19,127 bases of DNA from JBAZDC01 sp041654595. GTDB taxonomy: Bacteria > Pseudomonadota > Gammaproteobacteria > Burkholderiales > Burkholderiaceae_B. The notes below the pieces were generated by a model that made no database searches, was not told the DNA's origin, and worked only from the letters and a program-made list of their open reading frames with translations. Each line of letters opens with the position of its first letter. Positions within the stretch are counted from its first letter, which is position 1. Below are positions 1 through 6,005 of this stretch, piece by piece. Where the stretch lies: the NCBI GenBank assembly GCA_964551305.1, contig CAZKBT010000062.1, positions 1 to 19,127 of the forward strand. Reading direction: 5' to 3'. The position numbers and the translations under genes are program-made.

Positions 1-355
1 CGAGCCTGGGGTGTGCCTGGGATGGTTCCTTCCGGCAAACCGGATCAGCGCTTGCAGGAACCTACGCTATCGAGGCAACCGTGTGGGAACAGCATGGAAA
101 GCATGGCAACGCTCCATGTGGCGCTTACTGCCCCGCGCCAAGGTTCCGGTGTTCATACCCACCGGCAGGTCATTGCAAGGCCAGTATGCCGGGGCATCAT
201 CATGTGCGCAGCAATCAATGCGGTACCGCTCTAACCCGTATTGTTGCTGCAGTTCGCCGGGCCGTCACTGCGGCGGGCAGTGACGGCCCCATAGTCCGGT
301 CCAAGCATCGCAGCAAGCCTCTGTTACCAAGGGCTGGCGCACTCATCCACCGCTT
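1..355. other. Non-coding leader or intergenic stretch of the island
   Basis: I find no convincing gene here. Open frames exist on the plus strand but they resemble no family, lack a ribosome binding site and are rich in Cys, Arg and Ser, as expected of chance frames in GC-rich DNA. The stretch holds a strong hairpin (259-289) and the 12-mer acccgtattgtt (234-245), which recurs at 1991-2002 ahead of the replication gene. Because the neighbouring genes run on the minus strand, it is most simply read as the leader of another minus-strand island gene lying beyond the left edge. That reading is inference. Confidence 0.5.
259..289. repeat. Perfect 13-bp inverted repeat (hairpin)
   Basis: Arms gggccgtcactgc (259-271) and gcagtgacggccc (277-289) are exact reverse complements separated by ggcgg. 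No T-run follows on either strand, so it is not a canonical factor-independent terminator. It could be an RNA hairpin in the leader of a minus-strand gene or a protein-binding site. Confidence 0.7.
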
Positions 356-640
356 TCACTGTATCTGCAGACGCTTGATCGACGGATGTGGCCGCTGCCG
401 AGCCTGCCACAGGTCATAGGCGATCTGCTCATTCAGATACTGGCTCGCACTGCCCAAGCCCGCCAGTTCCAGCCGATAGGCCAGATCAGCGCTAATGGCG
501 GCACGGCCATTCAACACAGTGGAGAGTTGGCCACGGGAGTAACCCAGGTGCTCGGCCAGGGCAGTGATGCTCAGGCCAATAGCGGGCAACACATCCTCGC
601 GCAGGGACTCGCCAGGATGCGGTGGATTGTGCATGGGCAT
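356..640 (-). CDS. higA: HigA-family addiction-module antitoxin (XRE HTH), no visible toxin partner
   Basis: The 94-residue protein matches the HigA antidote family. It opens with the family signature PPHPGE (residues 6-11), continues LREDVLPAIGLSITALAEHLG, has a helix-turn-helix at about residues 24-48 (LSTVLNGRAAIS), and ends with YLNEQIAYDLWQARQR. HigA proteins bind and neutralise the RNase HigB and repress their own operon. I chose the ATG at 640 because GGGGAGG (plus-strand 650-656) lies 9 nt upstream; an in-frame TTG at 670 has no such support. In most higBA operons the toxin gene precedes the antitoxin gene. Here the upstream neighbour is the island replication gene and no HigB-like frame is visible, so this looks like an orphan antitoxin or a stand-alone regulator. 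A 7-bp inverted repeat just upstream (700-716) could be its operator. Confidence 0.85.
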   Translation of the reverse strand: MPMHNPPHPGESLREDVLPAIGLSITALAEHLGYSRGQLSTVLNGRAAISADLAYRLELAGLGSASQYLNEQIAYDLWQARQRPHPSIKRLQIQ

Positions 641-649
641 GGCGTGGTA

Positions 650-656
650 CCTCCCC
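650..656 (-). promoter_or_regulatory. Ribosome binding site deciding the higA start
   Basis: The plus strand reads cctcccc, so the transcript reads GGGGAGG. It lies 9 nt before the ATG at 640 and favours that start over the upstream TTG at 670. Confidence 0.7.
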
Positions 657-699
657 GTGATAGAGACCAACGACAGCGCGGTCTAGCCTAACATCCAGT

Positions 700-716
700 G
701 TAAGGTCATACCTTAC
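700..716. promoter_or_regulatory. Inverted repeat, candidate HigA operator
   Basis: The sequence is gtaaggt-cat-accttac, two exact 7-bp arms around a 3-bp centre. It overlaps the stop codon of the replication gene and sits about 60 bp upstream of the antitoxin start. Size and position suit an autoregulatory XRE-family operator. The site is seen directly; its function is inferred. Confidence 0.45.
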
Positions 717-1894
717 GTTGCGCCAAGCAATCCTGGCATTCCTGCAATGGGCTTCCCCTTGGGCCGAGTGGGCAGCGCACCACTGCCCGCCATGCTCTCA
801 ATGATCTGTCCAACCGATTTTGCGGGCGTCTGCAGGATTTGCCGAATCTGCGCCAAGGACTGCTCCACTACCTCGCGAGAGGCCGGTTTGACGGCTTGGA
901 CATCAGGAAATGCAGAGGCTGCAGACGGCGAAACCTGTAATCCGCTGGCTGTTGCTGGCGTTTGCTGCGCAGCAGATTTGCGCGCGGCCCACAGCTTGAA
1001 CATCCCGTTCACCGCCTTCTTGATCAGCCCGTACAGGTAGGCAATGGTGTTATGCACAGCACCCGAGGCGCAGCGCGCATCCCATTCCGCCAGCACGGCC
1101 TGGCGTTGTTCCAGCGCCAAGCCCCTGAGACGCGCCATGAGGATTTGCTGCTGATCCTGCGGCAATTGCCGGAAGCGGATCGGCAAAGCTGAACCGGATA
1201 CTTGCACTTCGGACTGTGACGGGTACGTATGTACTTCTCTTAATACTTCTTTTTCTACAGTACGTACTGTTGCAGTGGATGCCGGTGCGGCCTTCGGAAT
1301 GTCCTGCCTGGCTTCAACGGGCCTGTTCGTGATGGGACTGCGAACGTCGGATGGCGTTGACCCACTTGGGCCACCTGGATCAGGGTCATCGTCATTGCCC
1401 CGCAGCTGTTCGATGCGTTCCCTCGCTGCAACAGGCAACCTCTCCAGCGCATCAGGCTGACTCAAGGCCTCGTCGAGGATGGACCGAGCCAACTGACGAT
1501 TCGTCGCACTGCTATGGCTGAGTGCCCGTTCGAGCAACGGCAGGTAATCGTCGTCTTCCAGGCACGCTTCGACGAAATTCAGCGGTTGATTGCGCACGGC
1601 ATAACGGCTGGCCATGGAGAAGCCGGTCGTGGGGTTGCGGCGGTATTCAACCAGGGCAATCCATGTGGACAGCCGCAGGCACAGCACGGCCCTGGACACG
1701 GTTTCAAGGGCCGCCTGCTTGCTGCCCGGTGCGCTGGGCAGGTATTTGCGTAGCGCGTCGTAGCTGAGGACCACGGTGCCGTCGCTGCTGGCCAGCGCAC
1801 GGAAAGTCAGCCAGGCATTGCGCTCCAGCGGCGTCAGCCGCTCATCCAGCAACAAGGCTTTCGGGGTGATGATGTCTGAAGGTTGATGAGACAT
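713..1894 (-). CDS. STY4528-type genomic-island / ICE replication protein
   Basis: This 393-residue protein resembles the STY4528 family of pathogenicity-island and ICE replication proteins, which sit in the conserved core of clc- and SPI-7-like integrative elements next to ParB-, DnaB- and TIGR03761-type genes. Seen in the sequence are an N-terminal winged-helix-like region (residues 10-100: LLLDERLTPLERNAWLTFRAL, then SYDALRKYLPS and ETVSRAVLCLRLSTWIAL) and a variable acidic and proline-rich linker (about 165-235). A C-terminal segment follows (about 238-308: LPIRFRQLP, AVLAEWDARCASGAVHNTIAYLYGLIKKAV, LWAARK). The ATG at 1894 is preferred because AGGAG lies 7 nt upstream; an upstream in-frame GTG at 1921 lacks that. 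The usual island partners upstream (DUF2857, parB and dnaB types) are absent. The gene may therefore be the edge of a decayed or truncated element. The exact biochemical role of the family is not well established. Confidence 0.8.
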   Translation of the reverse strand: MSHQPSDIITPKALLLDERLTPLERNAWLTFRALASSDGTVVLSYDALRKYLPSAPGSKQAALETVSRAVLCLRLSTWIALVEYRRNPTTGFSMASRYAVRNQPLNFVEACLEDDDYLPLLERALSHSSATNRQLARSILDEALSQPDALERLPVAARERIEQLRGNDDDPDPGGPSGSTPSDVRSPITNRPVEARQDIPKAAPASTATVRTVEKEVLREVHTYPSQSEVQVSGSALPIRFRQLPQDQQQILMARLRGLALEQRQAVLAEWDARCASGAVHNTIAYLYGLIKKAVNGMFKLWAARKSAAQQTPATASGLQVSPSAASAFPDVQAVKPASREVVEQSLAQIRQILQTPAKSVGQIIESMAGSGALPTRPKGKPIAGMPGLLGAT

Positions 1895-1901
1895 GGCAAG
1901 G

Positions 1902-1906
1902 CTCCT
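1902..1906 (-). promoter_or_regulatory. Ribosome binding site deciding the STY4528-type start
   Basis: The plus strand reads ctcct, so the transcript reads AGGAG, 7 nt before the ATG at 1894. Confidence 0.65.
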
Positions 1907-2309
1907 GTCGGTATCGGCCACATGGCCAAAGGAGCCGCCATCTCACCCCAGCATTACCGCTGCCGCCGCAAACAATCCGAACTGCGCGCTACCCGTATTG
2001 TTTGGGCTGGGGCAGGTCGCAGCATTCTTGGCGTTCTGCGACAGAAGGTAGGAAAATAGCCCAGCAGCAGTCAGTGGGCGTTAATGGCAAGATCAGCAGC
2101 AGCCGGCCCGCGCGCTTCATCTACGCGAGCAGAGCACGGATCGTCCAAGAAGCGCCATGTACATCCATCAAGAGACACACATCAGCTTTGGGTCCAAGAA
2201 TAGGTCCAAGCACGCCAGGAACATCAATAAATATTATTTATAATCAAAAGGATACGATTAAATAAACCCTTCTGCATCGGGAAGTGACGTAAATGAGCTC
2301 GCTTCGGAG

Positions 2310-2336
2310 CAACTATCCGGAAATTCCGGATAGTTG
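2310..2336. promoter_or_regulatory. 27-bp perfect palindrome, candidate operator
   Basis: Arms caactatccggaa (2310-2322) and ttccggatagttg (2324-2336) are exact reverse complements around a single central a. The internal pattern TATCC-N9-GGATA resembles the known E. coli HipB operator pattern TATCC-N8-GGATA. No T-tract follows, and no hipBA-like gene is visible nearby. An operator is the most likely reading. Confidence 0.6.
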
Positions 2337-2474
2337 AGCGGGAGGATGCCACTGAAACACCCTGCCCCGCTAATCTTGGTAACCTAACGCCATTCAGCTT
2401 TACTTTGTTATCCGCAGGAATACACTTTGTCCTACTGCACCTTATCCAGCACCATACGAAACACCCCCGCTCAT

Positions 2475-3191
2475 ATGGATCGTACAGGCCATCGCCGTGC
2501 GCGAAGCCTGTGGCTCGTTCTGGCGATCGCCCTGGCCGTCCTGCTATCGGCGTGCGGCACCACCAAGCGCGTCGAGCCAGGCCATTACCGCGTCGTGGCT
2601 GGCGACACGCTGAGCAGCATCGCTCGAAAGCACGGCCAGAGCGTCAGCGCGTTGATGCGCATGAACAATATCTCCAACCCCAACCGGCTCGAAGTCGGCC
2701 AGATATTGCGCGTCCAGGCCGGTGCGGGCTCCACGCCATCCTCCTCCGGGTCCTCGAACATTCCCGTCACGAGGCCAGTGCCGCCGACGCAAAAACCGCC
2801 GCCGAAAACACCCGCGCCGCCGCGGTCCATCGCCTTGGTATGGCCGGCCGACGGCACCGTCAACCGCACCATGCCCAAGCCCAGCCCGCACGGCCTGTTC
2901 ATCGTCAACCAGGCGGGAACCCCGGTGAAGGCCGTGGCCGATGGATCGGTCATCTATGCGGGCAATGGCCTGCGCGGGTACGGCAACCTTGCCATCGTGC
3001 GCCATGCTTCGGGCTTTCTCAGCGTGTACGCCCACAATCGCTCGCTTGCCGTCAAAGAAGGGCAAAATGTGAAACAGGGACAGAAAATCGCGGAAATGGG
3101 CAATACGGAGAACAGCGCCGTGGCGCTGTATTTCGAGCTTCGCTATGATGGCAAGGCAACGGACGCGACTCGTTTCCTACCCAAGCGCTAA
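2475..3191 (+). CDS. LysM and degenerate LytM (M23) domain lipoprotein, NlpD-like
   Basis: The 238-residue protein begins with a lipoprotein signal peptide (basic n-region, hydrophobic LWLVLAIALAVLLSAC, lipobox Cys27). A LysM peptidoglycan-binding domain follows (about residues 37-80: YRVVAGDTLSSIARKHGQSV, LMRMNNISNPN, LEVGQILRV), then a Pro/Ser/Lys linker, then a LytM/M23 fold (about 125-237). The M23 metal ligands are mostly gone: HGLFIVN stands where active enzymes carry an HxxxD motif, and LYFELRY replaces the LHFE that holds the HxH ligand. It is therefore probably a non-catalytic LytM factor that activates periplasmic amidases, as NlpD and EnvC do in E. coli. I preferred the ATG at 2475 because it places the signal peptide correctly. 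A TTG at 2427 has AGGAA 6 nt upstream but would add a 16-residue n-region extension. Confidence 0.85.
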   Translation: MDRTGHRRARSLWLVLAIALAVLLSACGTTKRVEPGHYRVVAGDTLSSIARKHGQSVSALMRMNNISNPNRLEVGQILRVQAGAGSTPSSSGSSNIPVTRPVPPTQKPPPKTPAPPRSIALVWPADGTVNRTMPKPSPHGLFIVNQAGTPVKAVADGSVIYAGNGLRGYGNLAIVRHASGFLSVYAHNRSLAVKEGQNVKQGQKIAEMGNTENSAVALYFELRYDGKATDATRFLPKR

Positions 3192-3282
3192 CGGCACGCC
3201 CGCCGGGCCTCGATGGCAAAGCGGGCGCCATTCCTGCCATACTCAGCCATATCACCGGACGTTCACCAACAAGGAAAACACC

Positions 3283-3639
3283 ATGTCAGACATTACCCGC
3301 ATCGACACCAACGCCAGAATGAGCCGCGCCGTCATCACCAACGGCTTCGTCTACCTGAGCGGCCTGACGGCCGACGACACCTCACAGGACATCAAAGGCC
3401 AGACGGCGCAGATCCTGCAAAAGATCGAACACTATCTCGCGCAAGCCGGCGTCGACAAAACCCGCCTGGTTTCCGCCCAGATCTGGCTCAAGGACATAGA
3501 AAAGGATTTCGCGGGCATGAACGACGTATGGGACGCCTGGGTTCCCCAGGGCCATGCGCCGGCACGCGCCACGGGTGAATCCAAGCTGGCCAGCCCCAAT
3601 TTGTTGGTGGAGATCATCGCCATCGCCCGCGCCGTCTGA
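3283..3639 (+). CDS. RidA/YjgF-family enamine/imine deaminase
   Basis: This 118-residue protein belongs to the RidA (YjgF/YER057c/UK114) family. RidA hydrolyses reactive 2-aminoacrylate and other enamine/imine intermediates to 2-keto acids, usually as a cytosolic trimer. Family marks are FVYLSGLTADD (residues 22-32), AGVDKTRLVSAQIWLKD (55-71), the arginine of PAR (Arg95) and Glu110 in LLVEIIAIARAV. The last two correspond in position to the substrate-binding Arg and catalytic Glu of E. coli RidA. AAGGA at 3271-3275 precedes the ATG. The gene lies 38 bp upstream of a DadA-like oxidoreductase on the same strand. Such enzymes release imino acids, so a joint role in amino-acid oxidation is likely. 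It may be a specialised paralogue rather than the housekeeping RidA. Confidence 0.9.
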   Translation: MSDITRIDTNARMSRAVITNGFVYLSGLTADDTSQDIKGQTAQILQKIEHYLAQAGVDKTRLVSAQIWLKDIEKDFAGMNDVWDAWVPQGHAPARATGESKLASPNLLVEIIAIARAV

Positions 3640-3677
3640 CACGCCGGATATCCGTCTTCGACGTCAAGACCATCGCC

Positions 3678-4937
3678 ATGCGTCCGAACGAAACCACGAT
3701 CGTCGCCATCGTTGGCGCCGGAATCGTCGGCCTGTGCACCGCATACGCCTTGCGCCAGGCCGGCTACCGCGTCGTGGTATACGATCCCAATCCGCCGGGC
3801 TCGCAATGCTCTTCCGGCAATGCCGGCGCGATTTCGTCCGGATCGATCGCCCCCTTGGCCATGCCGGGGGTGCTGAAAAACGCGGTCTCGATGTTGCTGG
3901 ATTCCACCAGCCCGTTGTATGTGCCGGCGCACTATTGGCTGAAGGCCGCGCCGTGGTTTTTTCGTTTCATCCGCGCGGCCAGGCCTGAGCGCGTCGCGCA
4001 CATCGCCTCGGCATTGAACGGCCTGCTGAGCGGCTCCGTGCAATCACACGCGCAGCTGGCGCGGGCCATCGGGCGCCCAGAGCTCATACAGCTGACGGGC
4101 CAGCTGCATCTCTATCCAAACGAATCGTCCTATCGAAAGGATCTTGCCTCGTGGAATCTGAAAACATCCCACGGCGTGAAGGCTGACAAGATCGATCGCG
4201 CGGCCATACTCGAGCTGGAGCCCGCGATAGGACCCAACTACACGACCGGCGTTTTCCTGCCGGATGAAGGCTGGATCAGCGAGCCGCAGGCCTATGCCCA
4301 AGCGATCGCGCAAGCCCTGGTGAACATGGACGTCCGCTTCGAAACGGCCCGCATCCGCTCGATGGCCCGAATGGATGAGGGATGGACGCTCTCCGATGGA
4401 GCCGGCCGGTGGAGTGCCGACCGCGTCGTCATTTGCGCCGGCGCATGGTCGCGTCCCTTGCTGGCCGCCCAGGGCTTCGATGTCCCGCTCGAAAGCCAGC
4501 GCGGCTACCACCAGCGCATTCCCGATGCGAATCCGGGCATGCGACGCGTCGTCGTGCTGGCCGACCGCAAGGTCTTCATGACCCCCACGGGCGACGGCGG
4601 CCTGCGCATGGCCGGCACGGTGGAGTTCGGGGGCAACGACGCCCCGCCCAGCGAGCAACGCGCCAAGCTGCTGGTGCATCACGCCCGCGCGTGCTTTCCT
4701 TCCCTGCCCGCCGATGGCTACTCCAGCTGGATGGGCTTGCGGCCCTGCATGCCCGATTCCATGCCGATCATCGGACCCGTGCCGGACCGCCCCGGCCTAT
4801 GGTGCGCCTTCGGCCACGGACACCTTGGCCTGACGGGCTCAGTCAACACCGGCCATTTGATCGCTCGCGCCATGGCCGGGCAAGCAACGACGCAAGAGCT
4901 TTCTCCCTTCGCCGTCCGACGTTTTAGCCTAGCTTGA
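3678..4937 (+). CDS. FAD-dependent amino-acid oxidoreductase (DAO family, DadA-like)
   Basis: The 419-residue length is typical of the DAO superfamily and close to D-amino-acid dehydrogenase DadA. The N-terminus has the dinucleotide-binding motif IVGAGIVGLCTAYALRQAGY (residues 11-30) with an acidic residue at the end of the second strand (VVVYD, Asp36), then CSSGNAGAISSG typical of DadA. Near the C-terminus are GLRPCMPDSMPIIG and FGHGHLGLT (about 352-385), the family's FAD and substrate region. Such enzymes oxidise D-amino acids, or related amines, to imino acids, passing electrons to quinone or oxygen. The substrate cannot be read from sequence. The gene probably forms an operon with the RidA gene 38 bp upstream, and its 3' end overlaps the convergent LysR gene by 14 bp. 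No strong Shine-Dalgarno sequence precedes the ATG. Confidence 0.85.
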   Translation: MRPNETTIVAIVGAGIVGLCTAYALRQAGYRVVVYDPNPPGSQCSSGNAGAISSGSIAPLAMPGVLKNAVSMLLDSTSPLYVPAHYWLKAAPWFFRFIRAARPERVAHIASALNGLLSGSVQSHAQLARAIGRPELIQLTGQLHLYPNESSYRKDLASWNLKTSHGVKADKIDRAAILELEPAIGPNYTTGVFLPDEGWISEPQAYAQAIAQALVNMDVRFETARIRSMARMDEGWTLSDGAGRWSADRVVICAGAWSRPLLAAQGFDVPLESQRGYHQRIPDANPGMRRVVVLADRKVFMTPTGDGGLRMAGTVEFGGNDAPPSEQRAKLLVHHARACFPSLPADGYSSWMGLRPCMPDSMPIIGPVPDRPGLWCAFGHGHLGLTGSVNTGHLIARAMAGQATTQELSPFAVRRFSLA

Positions 4938-5886
4938 GCTCGGCGCAGACGGCTTTCAACGATTCGCCGAAATGCGCCTCGGCGGCTCGCTCGACACCCT
5001 GGGATCGCCGCAGCACGGCGATGGGCGGCAAGGTCCAATCGAAGGAATACGGCACGATGGACACCCCGGCAACGCGCACCAGCTCTTCAGCTATGTCCAC
5101 GGGCACGACCGAAATAGCGCGTTCGCTGCCCGCTATCATCTCGCCGATCAATTTCGTGGAATACGTTTCCATCACGGGCCGCGGCGGGGTCGCGCCCGTG
5201 CGTAGAAACATGTCCATCACTTCTTCGCGCAGGGCCGTTCCGGGCGGGCCCAGTATCCAATCCAGCTCGGACAGGCTGCTCCAATCCAAGCGACGGCGCG
5301 ACAACTGGGCCGCCAGGCGGCGGCCGGCAATCAAACGCGGCGGCTGATGGTACAAAACGTCGATGGCCACGTCGGCTGTGTCCAGCGGTGTCCCGATGCG
5401 CCCTATCACCACGTCCACGGCATGCTCGCGCAAGGCCCGCATCAACTGACCGCTGGCCCCTTCATGCAAGGTGACCGTCAGCCGGCGCCCGTCCACCAGC
5501 GTGCGCTGCACGGCGGCCGACACAATGCGGCCGGAAACGAAGGGTGTGATGCCCACGTGCACGTGCGCGGCATGGCCCGCGGCCACGGCATGGATATCGT
5601 GCGCCAGATGCTCCAGGTCATGGATCATCGATCGCGCCCAGCCCAAACTGACCCGCCCCAATGCCGTCGGCGCCATCCCCCGCACCGAGCGATCGAACAA
5701 GGTGGCGCCGAACATGCCCTCCAGCTCGCTGAGCGCCTTGGTGACCGCCGGCTGGCTGGTGGCCATTTCCTGCGCCACCCGGGTCAAGGATCCGTGCCGT
5801 TGAATGTTCAGCAACAACACGAGATGCCGCATTTTCAGACGGGCCGACAAGCGGCGGACCAGCGCATCCTCTTCCATCAAGCTCAT
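4924..5886 (-). CDS. LysR-type transcriptional regulator
   Basis: This 320-residue protein has the usual LysR layout. An N-terminal winged HTH (about residues 18-80: RHLVLLLNIQRHGSLTRVAQEM, SQPAVTKALSELEGMFGATLFDR) is followed by a substrate-binding domain with HVGITPF (about 110), VDVVIGRIG and ISVVPVDIAEELV. The variant 'MATSQPAVTKALSELE' is typical of the GbpR/CbbR-like branch. It is convergent with the DadA-like gene (14-bp overlap) and divergent from maeB across a 119-bp AT-rich gap. LysR proteins commonly control a divergent neighbour as well as themselves, so maeB is one candidate target and the RidA/DadA pair another. The effector is unknown. The start lacks a clear Shine-Dalgarno; an alternative ATG lies at 5877. 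Confidence 0.9.
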   Translation of the reverse strand: MSLMEEDALVRRLSARLKMRHLVLLLNIQRHGSLTRVAQEMATSQPAVTKALSELEGMFGATLFDRSVRGMAPTALGRVSLGWARSMIHDLEHLAHDIHAVAAGHAAHVHVGITPFVSGRIVSAAVQRTLVDGRRLTVTLHEGASGQLMRALREHAVDVVIGRIGTPLDTADVAIDVLYHQPPRLIAGRRLAAQLSRRRLDWSSLSELDWILGPPGTALREEVMDMFLRTGATPPRPVMETYSTKLIGEMIAGSERAISVVPVDIAEELVRVAGVSIVPYSFDWTLPPIAVLRRSQGVERAAEAHFGESLKAVCAELKLG

Positions 5887-6005
5887 CGTGGTATCAACTT
5901 CATAACCTTAATAATATAAAACTATATTAATACAGAATAATATTGTTATACCTCGAAGGTAAAATGCTCGCACGTTGATGCCATGGACATTCGATAGGAA
6001 AGAGA
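5887..6005. promoter_or_regulatory. Divergent LysR/maeB promoter region
   Basis: The 119-bp gap contains a markedly AT-rich block (about 5903-5950) in otherwise GC-rich DNA, with an interrupted inverted repeat ttaata (5908-5913) / tattaa (5925-5930). This fits a LysR binding region between divergent promoters, but no exact box or promoter hexamers can be assigned with certainty. AGGAA (5996-6000) is the maeB ribosome binding site. Confidence 0.45.

Larger units (their letters stand above)
1895..2474. other. Non-coding junction between island fragment and chromosome genes
   Basis: I see no convincing gene in this 580-bp stretch. It contains the second copy of acccgtattgtt (1991-2002) and GTCCAAG three times (2143, 2192, 2204; the last two inside a GGTCCAAG direct repeat with 12-bp period). 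It also has an AT-only palindrome ataaata-t-tatttat (2227-2241) in an AT-rich patch, and a 27-bp perfect palindrome (2310-2336). Base composition changes from GC-rich to AT-rich near 2220, so the boundary between island DNA and older chromosome probably lies between about 2010 and 2420. No integrase, tRNA or clear att repeat is visible. Confidence 0.5.

Noticed and set aside
11..419. Overlapping plus-strand open frames of 73-112 codons at the left edge
   Set aside because: No ribosome binding sites, no family resemblance, and composition of chance frames in GC-rich DNA; the hairpin and 12-mer suggest a leader region instead.
2192..2210. Direct repeat GGTCCAAG x2 as a possible att site or iteron
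   Set aside because: Only two 8-bp units 12 bp apart, no integrase or tRNA near, no matching copy at the other island end beyond a chance-level ggtccaagca at 298.
2002..2265. 87-codon plus-strand frame in the island/chromosome junction
   Set aside because: TTG start without ribosome binding site, no recognisable motif, runs into an AT-only patch.
2427..2474. TTG start at 2427 for the LysM lipoprotein, with AGGAA 6 nt upstream
   Set aside because: It would add 16 residues ahead of a normal lipoprotein signal peptide. The ATG at 2475 is preferred, though the TTG cannot be excluded.
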